A stretch of 54,481 nt of DNA, taken from NCBI RefSeq assembly GCF_000520955.1, contig NZ_JACC01000034.1, forward strand, positions 1 to 54,481. The letters run 5' to 3'. Positions 1-8,579 of this stretch are shown piece after piece. Position 1 is the first letter of the stretch. Each line of letters starts with the position of its first letter. A program made the position numbers and the translations under genes. The notes under the pieces were generated by a model. It did not search any database. It was not told where the DNA came from and saw only the letters and a list, made by a program, of their open reading frames with translations. Origin of the DNA: Aquimarina pacifica (GTDB taxonomy: Bacteria > Bacteroidota > Bacteroidia > Flavobacteriales > Flavobacteriaceae).

Positions 1-66
1 GAACGTTTGACTGTTTTCGAAAAGAAAACTAACATTAAAATTATTATACCTGTAATTACATTATGA
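1..66 (+). CDS. C-terminal end of an unidentified protein (cut by window edge)
   Basis: Frame 1 is open from the first base and ends at a TGA at 64-66, giving the last 21 residues of a protein (ending KIIIPVITL). The stop overlaps the ATG of the next gene as ATGA, the usual sign of translational coupling, so this is probably the upstream member of the same surface-glycan operon. The fragment is too short to assign a family. A glycosyltransferase is a guess from context only. Confidence 0.5.
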   Translation, partial: ERLTVFEKKTNIKIIIPVITL

Positions 67-893
67 CCCTAGCAGCACACATTACTTTTTATTATAAAGA
101 AGATAGGTTACAATATTTGACAAAGGTTATTGAAGGGATACAAAGCATTAAAGCTGAGACCAAAATCTTTGTTTACTCTCATCTTCATTTTGAGCTCAAG
201 GAGTATGACAATGTGCAAATTATTGTTCATGGTTTTGCTACTAAAAAGAATAATAAGCTTCATAGTATTCATAGGTTTTATTACCAGACATTATTAGGGT
301 TAGGATTAACAAAACTTGTACATCCGTATTACCTGGCTTGGGTAAACAGAAAATATATAGAAAAGCATGTTGAAGATTTTGATGTGCAAATGTATATAGA
401 AGATGATATACTTTTTGATGCAGCTTCATTTAAGTATTGGCTTGCATATAAGGATTTGTGTATTCAAAATAACTATAATCTTGGATTTGCCCGCGTAGAA
501 GAAGATGCTAAAAATGGTCGCAGATATTGTTCTGATATTGTGAAGCCCTTGAGTAAAATAGTTGAGCTAGAGGGAAAGAAGTTCGTTTTTAATGATATCA
601 ATCCTTACTATGGATTTTGGATTTATGATAAGACTGAATTAAAGAATTTTATGAAAAGCAAAGAATGGAAATTTAAATTCAGTAATTATCGAGTTAGAGA
701 GCGCTCTGCTATCGGTTGGCATGGTTTTCAGATGGAGCGATATAAAGGAACTTTGATTCCTCTTGATTCTTCAGGAGAAAATACATATACATCAGATGTT
801 GATGCTCAAGTTCATCATATGCCTAATAATTACATTGGTCATCATACTTTTTGCAAGGTTGAATACCCTTTGGTTATTTCAGAAATTAAGTAG
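63..893 (+). CDS. Putative glycosyltransferase, GT-A-like
   Basis: This 276-residue protein probably transfers a sugar during assembly of a surface glycan at the inner face of the cytoplasmic membrane. It has no signal peptide. An acidic EDD motif at residues 113-115, after a predicted beta strand (QMYI), is where the metal- and nucleotide-sugar-binding DxD of GT-A enzymes would sit. Aromatic-rich segments follow (YYGFWIYD, then a GWHGFQMERY stretch). The ATG overlaps the upstream stop as ATGA, which fixes the start. It converges on the glycosyltransferase gene ending at 911. The family is inferred from the motif and the neighbours, and no specific sugar can be named. It could also be a glycan-modifying enzyme of another class. 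Confidence 0.55.
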   Translation: MTLAAHITFYYKEDRLQYLTKVIEGIQSIKAETKIFVYSHLHFELKEYDNVQIIVHGFATKKNNKLHSIHRFYYQTLLGLGLTKLVHPYYLAWVNRKYIEKHVEDFDVQMYIEDDILFDAASFKYWLAYKDLCIQNNYNLGFARVEEDAKNGRRYCSDIVKPLSKIVELEGKKFVFNDINPYYGFWIYDKTELKNFMKSKEWKFKFSNYRVRERSAIGWHGFQMERYKGTLIPLDSSGENTYTSDVDAQVHHMPNNYIGHHTFCKVEYPLVISEIK

Positions 894-910
894 TCTTTCC
901 TAAAGTTATA

Positions 911-1849
911 TCACTTTAGAGTTGAATTGATTATTTGTCTTTGTTTTAATGATCTAGAAAGGGGAGCTCCCTGAATTAGGATAAAAAACAGTTTCCAATA
1001 ACTGGGCTTTATGATAGATGTGAAAAAATACCTAATGATGTAATAGGTTATCAGTATTCGATAATGAAACCATCCAAAATGTTTTCTGATATAATAAAGC
1101 AATGAGATTTTTTGCTCAATTTTTATTAGGATACTTTTCTTGATACTCATGCTTTTGTAATGCACATATTCTAATTGAGGAACCAGAAATGTGTACTTGT
1201 TTTTTTCTTTTAGGAGTCGTCTGCATAAATCTGATTCTTCATAATATAGAAACAAATTCGAATCAAAACCGCCAACTTCATCAAAATCTTTTGCATTAAT
1301 AAACATAAACGAACCTTGTACATAATGTACTTTTATGGGTTGCTCGTATGTTTTCTTACGGTTTAGGTATGTTTTCGGGAAAAGATGCTCAAGCAATGGT
1401 CTTCGGAATATTTCTCTTTGAATTGAAGAAAAATGATCAATGGTTACTCTAAAATTCTTATCCTCATCTAGCATTTGTGGGGAGCACACAGCAGCATCAG
1501 GATGATTGTCCATAAACTTTTTAAGTTCAAATAAGCAATCCTTACTAATCTGTAAGGTGTCATTATTTATAAAAGCATAATATTTACATGGTGTTCCGTA
1601 TTGTACACCCAGCATGTTGCCTGCACCAAAACCAACATTTTGTTTGCTACGAATTAATTTAACTTGAGAAGCGTTAAGTGCATCAACGTGTTCTTGCAAT
1701 AATTGGTAGCTTTCCTTTGTGGATCCGTTATCAATAATAATAATTTCATAAGAAATACGATCTCCTGTGTTTTTTAATATAGACTCTATACACCCTATGG
1801 TGTACGAGGTAGTGTTATAATTGATTAGAATACAGCTTACATCTATCAT
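911..1849 (-). CDS. Glycosyltransferase family 2 (rhamnosyltransferase-like)
   Basis: Inverting GT2 transferase of about 312 residues with the fold seen in WbbL-like rhamnosyltransferases. The N-terminus carries the nucleotide-binding strand CILINYN, then IIIIDNGS near residue 40, and a DxD-equivalent NND at 95-97. A later segment, GGFDSNLFLYYEESDLCRR, is the typical acceptor/catalytic ED region of this family. The frame is open to 1888, but an ATG at 1849 starts MIDVSCILINYN, leaves the whole GT2 fold intact and lies one base after the upstream gene's stop (1851). I therefore chose it. The gene is transcribed with the GT4 gene at 1851-2903. Donor and acceptor are not readable from sequence. 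Confidence 0.85.
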   Translation of the reverse strand: MIDVSCILINYNTTSYTIGCIESILKNTGDRISYEIIIIDNGSTKESYQLLQEHVDALNASQVKLIRSKQNVGFGAGNMLGVQYGTPCKYYAFINNDTLQISKDCLFELKKFMDNHPDAAVCSPQMLDEDKNFRVTIDHFSSIQREIFRRPLLEHLFPKTYLNRKKTYEQPIKVHYVQGSFMFINAKDFDEVGGFDSNLFLYYEESDLCRRLLKEKNKYTFLVPQLEYVHYKSMSIKKSILIKIEQKISLLYYIRKHFGWFHYRILITYYIIRYFFTSIIKPSYWKLFFILIQGAPLSRSLKQRQIINSTLK

Positions 1850-1850
1850 T

Positions 1851-2903
1851 TTATTCAAGTATGGGGAGCCATTTTTGTGCAATAGCATTAGGTAAATAAT
1901 TCATTGATTGCTTTACGGCATTTTTTGATTTAGTTTCATCAAAATTTTCAAAACTAAGTATTTTACTCAGTATTTGTGCAACATCGCCTTCTTCAAAAAG
2001 GAATCCTGTTTCCTCTGTAATTATTTCTTTAGGACCAGAATGTTTTGGAGCAATAGGAATTAGTCCTTGAGCCATACTTTCTATAATAATTAGCCCAAAT
2101 AGTTCTTCCCATTTGCGATTTCTTTTAGAATTTAACAAAGAGTATTCATGCTTGCCTAACTCTTTATTTAATGCCGCTTTATCACTCATATGCCCATGGT
2201 AGCTTATGTTTTCATGGGTGTCGGCATATTTTTTTACTAATTCTTCCTGTTTTCCTTTTCCAATAATGGTTAGAGATCCAGCAGGATGATTAGAAAAGAA
2301 AAGTAATAATTCTTCCAATCCTTTTTGCTCAACTAATCTACCAAGATATATAAAACTATTTCTTTTTCTATTGGATTTTATGTCTTGTGAAAATTCCTTG
2401 TCAATTGCATGATTAACTACACTTATTTTGTTTTCGTGTAGTTTATAATTTTCCTGTAACTGTGTTTTACTTTGAGTGGTTACAGCAAAAATATGTGTTA
2501 CTTTTATTTCTAGAAAATCTTGCCATTCCTTAAATACTTTGGGGGAGTTCTTTTTTGTTTTTGGGTGAAAGCTTTTGTCCCAATAGGTCCAAGAGGTATG
2601 ATAGTAAATTTTGTGCCTTTTTAGATAAAATAACACGAAACTTAGTTTGTTGTCAAAAGGAGCAATGCCGAGGACTACCTTTTTATCTTTTGTAAATAAC
2701 AGGTTAATGAAAAAGGCAGTGTTTATTAGTTGTTTGTAGAATAGGTTAAAATTCAGTTTGAAAATAGATTTTATAGTTTTACTAAAAATCGAAAATTCTC
2801 GATGCTTGAGTTGTATGTTATTTTCTTGTAATAAGTAATCTAAACCGGTGTAGTGATTTTTTGCACCATTTTTATGAAGAATATAAACTGTTTTTTGACT
2901 CAT
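1851..2903 (-). CDS. Glycosyltransferase family 4 (GT-B fold)
   Basis: Retaining GT-B glycosyltransferase of 350 residues, expected to add a sugar in cytoplasmic assembly of lipooligosaccharide core or a related glycan. The C-terminal Rossmann half shows FIYLGRLVEQKG at about 184-195, the LTIIGKG strand near 211-217, and the E-x7-E motif at E267 and E275 (EELFGLIIIE), whose glutamates contact the donor sugar. The N-terminal half is more divergent, as usual. The ATG at 2903 has an exact -7 box TACATTTG 23 bases upstream on the minus strand, so this is the first gene of a two-gene unit with the GT2 gene. The substrate is unknown. Confidence 0.88.
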   Translation of the reverse strand: MSQKTVYILHKNGAKNHYTGLDYLLQENNIQLKHREFSIFSKTIKSIFKLNFNLFYKQLINTAFFINLLFTKDKKVVLGIAPFDNKLSFVLFYLKRHKIYYHTSWTYWDKSFHPKTKKNSPKVFKEWQDFLEIKVTHIFAVTTQSKTQLQENYKLHENKISVVNHAIDKEFSQDIKSNRKRNSFIYLGRLVEQKGLEELLLFFSNHPAGSLTIIGKGKQEELVKKYADTHENISYHGHMSDKAALNKELGKHEYSLLNSKRNRKWEELFGLIIIESMAQGLIPIAPKHSGPKEIITEETGFLFEEGDVAQILSKILSFENFDETKSKNAVKQSMNYLPNAIAQKWLPILE

Positions 2904-2926
2904 TAACCTATGTGGATTTGTGTTTA

Positions 2927-2934
2927 CAAATGTA
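2927..2934 (-). promoter_or_regulatory. -7 promoter box TACATTTG for the GT4-GT2 unit
   Basis: Exact match to the Bacteroidota TAnnTTTG element on the minus strand, 23 bases before the ATG at 2903. No clear -33 TTG is visible at the normal spacing. It lies in the divergent gap shared with the box at 3043. Confidence 0.55.
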
Positions 2935-3042
2935 GGAGATTAATTTGTTAAAAGGTAACTGATCATGGTAAATACCGAGTTTTTGGAACGAAGAAAAAAA
3001 GACCTCCGTAGATTTTTCCGTCTATTCTGGTTTTAATTTGAA

Positions 3043-3050
3043 TATATTTG
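3043..3050 (+). promoter_or_regulatory. -7 promoter box TATATTTG for the kinase-GT unit
   Basis: Exact TAnnTTTG on the plus strand, followed by C as is common, 55 bases before the ATG at 3106. It forms the other half of a divergent promoter region with the box at 2927. No convincing -33 TTG. Confidence 0.6.
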
Positions 3051-3105
3051 CGAAAATTAGAAAGCAAGAATTTTAGTTTTTGTTGCAGAGTAAATAATTG
3101 AGAAA

Positions 3106-3873
3106 ATGCAAAAAAAGATCGAAATACATCCTAATTATAAAACGATAGGAGCGGAGCTAAAAAGCACCATATCTACCTTTGATTCTTATGAGGATATATT
3201 GGGAGATGGAGATCGGAATGTAATAAAAGTAGTCGGTTTAGGGACTAAAAAATACACGATTAAGTCATTTAAGATACCTAATTTTATTAATCAGGTAGTG
3301 TATCGATTTTTTCGAAAATCAAAGGCCGAACGATCGTATCAATATGCTAATAAATTATTAGAATTAGGGATAAACACACCCTTTCCTGTAGCATACCAGA
3401 TAGAAGGGAGTTCTCTTTTATTCAAAAAAAGTTTTTATATCAGCGAGTTAGTGTCTTGTGATTTGACATACAGAGAACTTTCGTCAAATTTAGATCTGCC
3501 CAATCACGAAGATATGCTTCGTGCCTTTACCCGATTTACACATGATCTTCATAAAAACGGAATTAATTTTCTGGATCATTCGCCAGGCAATACGTTAATT
3601 AAGAAAGTTGGTAATGACTATGAATTTTATTTGGTAGATCTAAATCGAATGAACTTTGGTGAAATGGATTTTGAAACAAGGATAAAAAACTTTTCTAAGT
3701 TGACTATTCATGAATCCATTGTACGAGTTATGAGTAATGAGTATTCAAAATGTACGGGAGAGGATGAGAATACAATTTTTAATTTGATGTGGGCAGAAAC
3801 ACAAGAATTTCAAGAACGATTTTATCGTAAGAAACGTTGGAAAAATAGAATACTTTTCTGGAGGAAAAAATAG
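3106..3873 (+). CDS. LPS core sugar kinase, WaaP/Kdo-kinase-like
   Basis: A 255-residue small-molecule kinase of the protein-kinase-like fold used to phosphorylate LPS core sugars (WaaP, KdkA, InaA relatives). Seen: a probable ATP-binding lysine in YTIKSFK near residue 53, the catalytic-loop pattern HDLHKNGINFLDHSPGN at 146-162 with candidate base D157 and metal-binding N162, and a second metal aspartate in YLVDLN at D178. Length and absence of membrane segments fit a cytosolic enzyme. The next gene begins 6 bases after the stop, so the pair is cotranscribed. Context suggests it phosphorylates a Kdo or heptose residue of lipooligosaccharide. The exact sugar is inference. Confidence 0.82.
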   Translation: MQKKIEIHPNYKTIGAELKSTISTFDSYEDILGDGDRNVIKVVGLGTKKYTIKSFKIPNFINQVVYRFFRKSKAERSYQYANKLLELGINTPFPVAYQIEGSSLLFKKSFYISELVSCDLTYRELSSNLDLPNHEDMLRAFTRFTHDLHKNGINFLDHSPGNTLIKKVGNDYEFYLVDLNRMNFGEMDFETRIKNFSKLTIHESIVRVMSNEYSKCTGEDENTIFNLMWAETQEFQERFYRKKRWKNRILFWRKK

Positions 3874-3879
3874 AAAAAG

Positions 3880-4698
3880 ATGAAGCTAAAAGAACTACCA
3901 AAATCTTTATATCATACCCTTAGACTAAAATCTTTGTCAAGTACTACCTTGTCCAGTTATTCTGAAGAATCTGTTCCGGTAATAGTATCTTTAACAACAA
4001 TTCCGTCTAGAATTAATAAAGTTGATATTACGATACGAAGTATTTTAATGCAGACTAAAAGGCCTAAAAAAGTGGTGCTTTGGCTTCCTGAATCTCTAAG
4101 AGGTAAGATACCTAAGAGTTTAGACTTACTGCAACAAGGAGTTTTTGAGATTAAGTTTTCGCATTTAACCTGTTCGCATAAAAAATTGATTCATAGTCTA
4201 CAGGAATATCCAGATGATGTTATTGTTACCTGTGATGATGATTTTATTTATAATCAAAACTGGTTGGATTTTTTGTATAATCAGCACATCAAATATCCTA
4301 AGTCAATAGTAGCAAATCAGGCAAGAATGATCCGATATTCTAAAGAGGGAGATTTGTTACCCTATAAGAATTGGATATATGACAAAGACAAAGGTGCTTC
4401 TGATAAAAGCATTTTACCTATAGGAGCAAATGGTGTATTATACCCTCCAGGGGCATTGCATAAAGATGTTTTTGATGAAAATTTGTTTTTTAAATTAGCA
4501 CCCAAAGCCGATGATCTATGGTTTAAGGCTATGGCTTTATTACAGCATACCGAAAGTAGGTTGTCAGATAAGATACCGCCAATTCCTATTCCCATAATGG
4601 GAACACAAAAAGTATCGCTAAAGAAAGAAAACATCGATAAAGGTAAGAATGTGATACAATGGAAAGCACTTCAGGATTATTTTAATCTTAAATTATAG
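3880..4698 (+). CDS. Glycosyltransferase, GT-A/GT2-like
   Basis: A 272-residue probable glycosyltransferase cotranscribed with the core kinase. The strand VPVIVSLTTIPSR (33-45) followed by an amphipathic helix and KKVVLWLP matches the nucleotide-binding half of GT-A enzymes, and CDDDF places a DxD at 119-121. A downstream GANGVLYPPGAL segment and KADDLWFKA (acidic, likely acceptor or catalytic site) resemble a group of LPS-associated transferases in Bacteroidota. No transmembrane segment is seen. The start ATG lies 6 bases after the kinase stop. It converges tail to tail with the GT9 gene at 4706. The sugar specificity is unknown. Confidence 0.72.
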   Translation: MKLKELPKSLYHTLRLKSLSSTTLSSYSEESVPVIVSLTTIPSRINKVDITIRSILMQTKRPKKVVLWLPESLRGKIPKSLDLLQQGVFEIKFSHLTCSHKKLIHSLQEYPDDVIVTCDDDFIYNQNWLDFLYNQHIKYPKSIVANQARMIRYSKEGDLLPYKNWIYDKDKGASDKSILPIGANGVLYPPGALHKDVFDENLFFKLAPKADDLWFKAMALLQHTESRLSDKIPPIPIPIMGTQKVSLKKENIDKGKNVIQWKALQDYFNLKL

Positions 4699-4705
4699 TA
4701 ATATA

Positions 4706-5773
4706 CTATTTCATTAAGTTCGTAATATAGTTATTTAGCTTAGGGATAATTCGTTCTGGAGTTAATTCTTTATATAACTCGATTGACTTGTTTTTTAGTT
4801 TTTTATACGTAACTTCTTTGTAAATTTCTGGATTGTAGTCTATTAGATGTGTTGAGTCATGGTGTTTTCCGTCTTCAAACATATTCCAGACGTCTTTTCT
4901 GATCCAAGGAGAGAAAATGGTAAACGTATTTATATCAAGTGCTTTAGCCATATTAACAGCTCCACCCTCATTACCAATAAGCATGGTGCAGTGAGATAGA
5001 ATACCAATAAATTCTCTTAGGTTTTTGCCGAAAACATTAAAATGAATATGTTTTTGGGTGGTTTTGTGGGTTAGGTCATAAATTTCTTTGGCCTCTCTTA
5101 TTTGATTAGGGATGTAATTAAAAATGATATTTCCTTGAGTGATCAAGGCTATAAAATCAATAATTTTGGCCATGTATAGCGGAGGTAAAGATTTTTCTTT
5201 AGAGCTTCCTAAGACACTAATCATTATCAGCGGAGTTTTTGCATCTAGTTCATTGTATTGGAGATATTTTTTGGCAGATATTCGCTCTTCGTTTGTCAAA
5301 AATATCATCGGTCTGATGATGTTAGCTACAATATCTTCTTCTTTGTGTATTAGTCGTAATCTATTTTCTAAAGCGTTCCCTGCATTGGTAAGGGTAATTG
5401 GTTTTCTCTTTATGGTAGACGTGTAGAAAATACTGGTATACCATTTATAATATGATATTTTTTCATTGGCACCTGAGAATAAGGTGATGAGGTTACTCTC
5501 GGTTTTTCCGTATGCGTCAATAACCATTGTATAGTTTTTATTCCTTATCTTTTTTAGAAACTTGAAAAAGGATTGTTTACTATCCTTATACTCTTTTTCG
5601 AAAGGAATAATAGTGTCAATAAAAGGATTGTTTTTTATAACTGGGATCGTATTCGGGTATACCAAATAATCAATAATTGCTTCTGGGTATTTTTTTTTAA
5701 GGCCTTCGCAAAGGATTGAACTAAGTAGGACATCTCCTATCATTTTTTGTTGAATAACCAGTATACTATACAT
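4706..5773 (-). CDS. Glycosyltransferase family 9 (heptosyltransferase-like)
   Basis: GT9 enzyme of 355 residues, the family that adds heptose (WaaC/WaaF/WaaQ) to LPS inner core. Seen: N-terminal YSILVIQQKMIGDVLLSS, the hallmark start of the family with the conserved GD and acceptor-binding helix, and a C-terminal LIGNEGGAVNMAKAL segment where GT9 enzymes bind the ADP-sugar. The open frame extends to a GTG at 5791, but the ATG at 5773 puts the motif directly after the initiator methionine as is normal for the family, so I use it. It converges with the gene ending at 4698. Heptose as donor is likely from the family but not proven. Confidence 0.85.
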   Translation of the reverse strand: MYSILVIQQKMIGDVLLSSILCEGLKKKYPEAIIDYLVYPNTIPVIKNNPFIDTIIPFEKEYKDSKQSFFKFLKKIRNKNYTMVIDAYGKTESNLITLFSGANEKISYYKWYTSIFYTSTIKRKPITLTNAGNALENRLRLIHKEEDIVANIIRPMIFLTNEERISAKKYLQYNELDAKTPLIMISVLGSSKEKSLPPLYMAKIIDFIALITQGNIIFNYIPNQIREAKEIYDLTHKTTQKHIHFNVFGKNLREFIGILSHCTMLIGNEGGAVNMAKALDINTFTIFSPWIRKDVWNMFEDGKHHDSTHLIDYNPEIYKEVTYKKLKNKSIELYKELTPERIIPKLNNYITNLMK

Positions 5774-5879
5774 ATATTTTTTTCGTTTCACTTAAAAAAG
5801 GTAAATTTAATTAATTATTAAGAAGGAAGGAGATAAACGATCTTTTGATTTTTTAGTTCTATATAAAATGTATTTCAAC

Positions 5880-5887
5880 TATATTTG
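5880..5887 (+). promoter_or_regulatory. -7 promoter box TATATTTG, five bases before an ATG
   Basis: Exact TAnnTTTG ending at 5887, with the ATG of the following GT2 gene at 5893. With the normal distance from this element to the start point, transcription would begin at or within a base or two of the ATG, suggesting a leaderless or near-leaderless mRNA. Confidence 0.5.
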
Positions 5888-5892
5888 TACTC

Positions 5893-6750
5893 ATGAGAAC
5901 AATTGATACCTCGATAATAATAAGTACTTATAACTCACCGGATTGGTTAGAAAAGGTGTTGTATGGTTATAATTGTCAGGATTATAAAGGTTTTGAAATT
6001 GTTATTGCAGACGATGGCTCTAGAAATGATACGTTGCGATTAATTGCCAAAATGCGAAAAGAAGTGTTTTATCCTATAGTTCATGTATGGCATGAGGATA
6101 ATGGATTTCAAAAATCTCAAATTCTGAATAAGGCAATCGAAAAATGTAGTACTTCGTATATCATTATGAGTGATGGTGATTGTATCCCCAGAAAAGATTT
6201 TGTATCTCATCATGTGGACAGAAGACAAAAGGGTTATTTTCTTTCTGGAGGATATTTTATGCTTCCAATGAATATTTCTAAGCTAATATCACAAGAAAAT
6301 ATTGAGGAAGGTCAATGCTTTGATGTTGATTGGTTAAAGGAGAATGGTTTAGGATCCTCTTTTAAAACAAAAAAACTTACTGCTAAGGGTCTCGAGGCGT
6401 CTTTGTTAAATGCTTTTACCCCGACGAATGCAAGTTGGAATGGTCATAACTCTTCTGGATGGAAAGAAGATATTCTTAAGGTAAATGGCTTTGATGAACG
6501 CATGCAATATGGTGGTCAGGATAGAGAATTAGGAGAACGATTGTTTAATCTAGGTATAAAAAGTAAACAGATTCGCTACCACGCTATATGTATACATTTG
6601 GATCATCCTCGTGGATATAAAAATCAAGAGTCTATTGATAAGAATTTGGCCATTAGAAAATCTACTAGGATTCACAAGAAAAAATGGACAGACCACGGGA
6701 TCGTTAAAAATCCAGAATTTGATTTCCTTACTAATAATAAAGTGGGATAA
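5893..6750 (+). CDS. Glycosyltransferase family 2 with galactosyltransferase-type C-terminal part
   Basis: GT2 enzyme of 285 residues. It opens with SIIISTYNSPDWLEKVL, has VIADDGS near 37-43 and the metal-binding DGD at 94-96 in MSDGDCIPR. The C-terminal half holds WNGHNSSGWKEDIL, then NGFDERMQYGGQDRELGERL, the pattern of the glyco_transf_7C / N-terminal GT2 arrangement found in bacterial galactosyl- and N-acetylgalactosaminyltransferases. Cytosolic, no signal or membrane segment. It appears to be a single-gene unit with its own -7 box immediately upstream, and it converges on the GT2 gene at 6804. Role in surface glycan assembly comes from family plus context. Confidence 0.86.
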   Translation: MRTIDTSIIISTYNSPDWLEKVLYGYNCQDYKGFEIVIADDGSRNDTLRLIAKMRKEVFYPIVHVWHEDNGFQKSQILNKAIEKCSTSYIIMSDGDCIPRKDFVSHHVDRRQKGYFLSGGYFMLPMNISKLISQENIEEGQCFDVDWLKENGLGSSFKTKKLTAKGLEASLLNAFTPTNASWNGHNSSGWKEDILKVNGFDERMQYGGQDRELGERLFNLGIKSKQIRYHAICIHLDHPRGYKNQESIDKNLAIRKSTRIHKKKWTDHGIVKNPEFDFLTNNKVG

Positions 6751-6803
6751 TATTCTTTTAGAATTATTTTAGTAAAAAATAAGGAGTTGAATAATTATAA
6801 TCT

Positions 6804-7739
6804 TTAGTTTCTATTCTTTCGAAGTAACCAAAGTTTGACATATCTCATAAAAATAGCATAAGATTGTACGTATCCTATAACTAATCCAGGAACTCCATCC
6901 CTAAATCCACTTTGTAAAAAATAGTGTTTAAAGAACCCCCAAAATGGCTTTATTATAAAGTGATATGCTGTAAGTTTCTTTGTTTTTGTATCATAATCTT
7001 TTGCTTGCCAAGTTGCATATTTGTTTAATTTGGCAATATATGCATCAAAAGTAGTGTATGTATTATGATAGAATTTATTGGTAAGCATGCCTATTTTACC
7101 TTCGGTAATAATTTCTTCATGCACATGATTATTATCATATTTGCATTCGTCTCGATGAAATAATCGAATTACCTTGTCGTTTCGCCATCCACTGTAGTAT
7201 ATTCTTTCGCCCATAAAATGATTCATTCGCTTTATCCAATAAGCTACAAAACCGTCTTTACCTGGGTTTTTTAGAATAGTTAGTACTTCTTCTTTAAGTT
7301 CTGGTGTTACTCGTTCATCGGCATCAACCAACAGTATCCATTCATAGTTAGCTTGTGGGATTGCCCAGTTTTTTTGAACCGATGGATAATCAAATTCTCT
7401 TTTTATGATAAAGTCAGTATATTCTTTTGCGATATCAACTGTTTTATCCGTACTGTATGAATCAACTACCATAATTTCATCGGCAAAAGAAACAGATTCT
7501 AATACTCCTCTGATATTATGTTCTTCATTATAACAAGGGATGATCGCTGTAAGCTTTTCTCGATGTGAAGTTTTTTTTTCTATGACAGTTCGTTTTTTAA
7601 GATAAAAATTAAATGTTTTAGTTGATTCTGATAATGAGAGTAAAACTATAACTAAATTTAAGAAAAAAGTTTGGCGAATATATGGTTTTCCTAGGTGTTT
7701 AACAAAAAAACGCATGTGTTTTGCAAATTGAAAATACAT
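6804..7739 (-). CDS. Glycosyltransferase family 2, WaaE/KdtX-like
   Basis: A 311-residue GT2 protein of the LPS core beta-1,4-glucosyltransferase (WaaE/KdtX) type. Seen: an N-terminal hydrophobic-basic stretch to about residue 60, then TAIIPCYNEEHNI (64-76), VVDSYSTD, and VDADERV with the DAD at 139-141, the signature of this subgroup. A conserved GWRNDKVIRLF and HEEI segment follows. The hydrophobic C-terminal region (HYFLQSGFRDGVPGL) probably contacts the membrane. It starts 24 bases after dapD and is transcribed in the same direction, so it probably shares the dapD promoter. An internal ATG at 7715 is an alternative start. Confidence 0.86.
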   Translation of the reverse strand: MYFQFAKHMRFFVKHLGKPYIRQTFFLNLVIVLLSLSESTKTFNFYLKKRTVIEKKTSHREKLTAIIPCYNEEHNIRGVLESVSFADEIMVVDSYSTDKTVDIAKEYTDFIIKREFDYPSVQKNWAIPQANYEWILLVDADERVTPELKEEVLTILKNPGKDGFVAYWIKRMNHFMGERIYYSGWRNDKVIRLFHRDECKYDNNHVHEEIITEGKIGMLTNKFYHNTYTTFDAYIAKLNKYATWQAKDYDTKTKKLTAYHFIIKPFWGFFKHYFLQSGFRDGVPGLVIGYVQSYAIFMRYVKLWLLRKNRN

Positions 7740-7763
7740 GCGTTTTTTAAGATGAGCAGATAG

Positions 7764-8579
7764 TTAAACGGCTACATCATATTCTCTAAGAGCATCATTC
7801 AGAGAAGTTTTCTTATCAGTACTTTCTTTGCGTTTTCCTATAATTAATGCACAAGGAACGTTGTATTCTCCTGCAGCAAATTTTTTAGTATAACTTCCAG
7901 GTATAACTACAGAACCAGCGGGAACTAATCCTTTTCTTTCGATAGGAGTATCACCAGTAACATCAATTATTTTGGTTGAAGCAGTCAAAACAACATTGGC
8001 ACCAAGTACAGCTTCTTTTTCTACTCGAACACCTTCTACAACAATACATCTCGATCCGATAAAAGCATTATCTTCAATAATAACGGGTGCTGCCTGCAGT
8101 GGTTCAAGAACACCACCAATACCGACACCGCCACTTAGATGTACATTTTTTCCGATTTGAGCGCAGCTACCCACAGTTGCCCATGTGTCAACCATAGTTC
8201 CCTCATCTACATACGCACCAATATTTACATAACTTGGCATTAGAATAGTACCAGGGGATATGTATGCTCCATGTCGCGCAACCGCATTTGGTACTACACG
8301 AATTCCTTTGGCCTCATATCCTTTTTTGAGTGGGATTTTGTCATGATATTCAAATATACCCGCTTCTAGTGTTTCCATTTTTTGAATAGGAAAATAGAGT
8401 ACAACCCCTTTTTTTACCCATTCATTTACTTGCCACCCATCTGCAACAGGTTCAGCAACTCTAAGTTCACCTGCATCTAACAAATTAACAACTTCTCTTA
8501 TTGCACTTTGCGTGTCTGATTCTTTTAAAAGAGCTCTGTTTTCCCAGGCCTTTTCTATGATTTCCTTTAGTTGGTCCAT
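7764..8579 (-). CDS. dapD: 2,3,4,5-tetrahydrodipicolinate N-succinyltransferase
   Basis: Catalyses succinyl-CoA-dependent acylation of tetrahydrodipicolinate in the succinylase route to meso-diaminopimelate and lysine, supplying peptidoglycan cross-links. The 271-residue length matches the family. The middle of the protein is a left-handed beta helix of hexapeptide repeats (ISPGTILMPSYVNIGAYVD, IIEDNAFIGSRCIVVEGV, AVLGANVVL), preceded by an N-terminal helical domain and ending in a short helix. GIRVVPNAVARHGAYI is strongly typical. The ATG at 8579 begins MDQLKEIIEKAW, as expected. A near-match -7 element TATCTTTA lies upstream. It is followed after 24 bases by a WaaE-like GT2 gene. Confidence 0.96.
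   Translation of the reverse strand: MDQLKEIIEKAWENRALLKESDTQSAIREVVNLLDAGELRVAEPVADGWQVNEWVKKGVVLYFPIQKMETLEAGIFEYHDKIPLKKGYEAKGIRVVPNAVARHGAYISPGTILMPSYVNIGAYVDEGTMVDTWATVGSCAQIGKNVHLSGGVGIGGVLEPLQAAPVIIEDNAFIGSRCIVVEGVRVEKEAVLGANVVLTASTKIIDVTGDTPIERKGLVPAGSVVIPGSYTKKFAAGEYNVPCALIIGKRKESTDKKTSLNDALREYDVAV

Noticed and set aside
1850..1888. Longer start for the GT2 gene ending at 911
   Set aside because: The extra 13 codons overlap the end of the upstream gene. The ATG at 1849, one base after that gene's stop, keeps the whole GT2 fold.
4695..4710. Short palindrome ATAGTA-ATA-TACTAT between two convergent genes
   Set aside because: Only six AT-rich pairs and no T-tract; such patterns are expected by chance here.
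6749..6775. Imperfect hairpin between convergent glycosyltransferase genes
   Set aside because: Five pairs, a bulge and three more pairs, all AT. It may help end transcription but is too weak to annotate.
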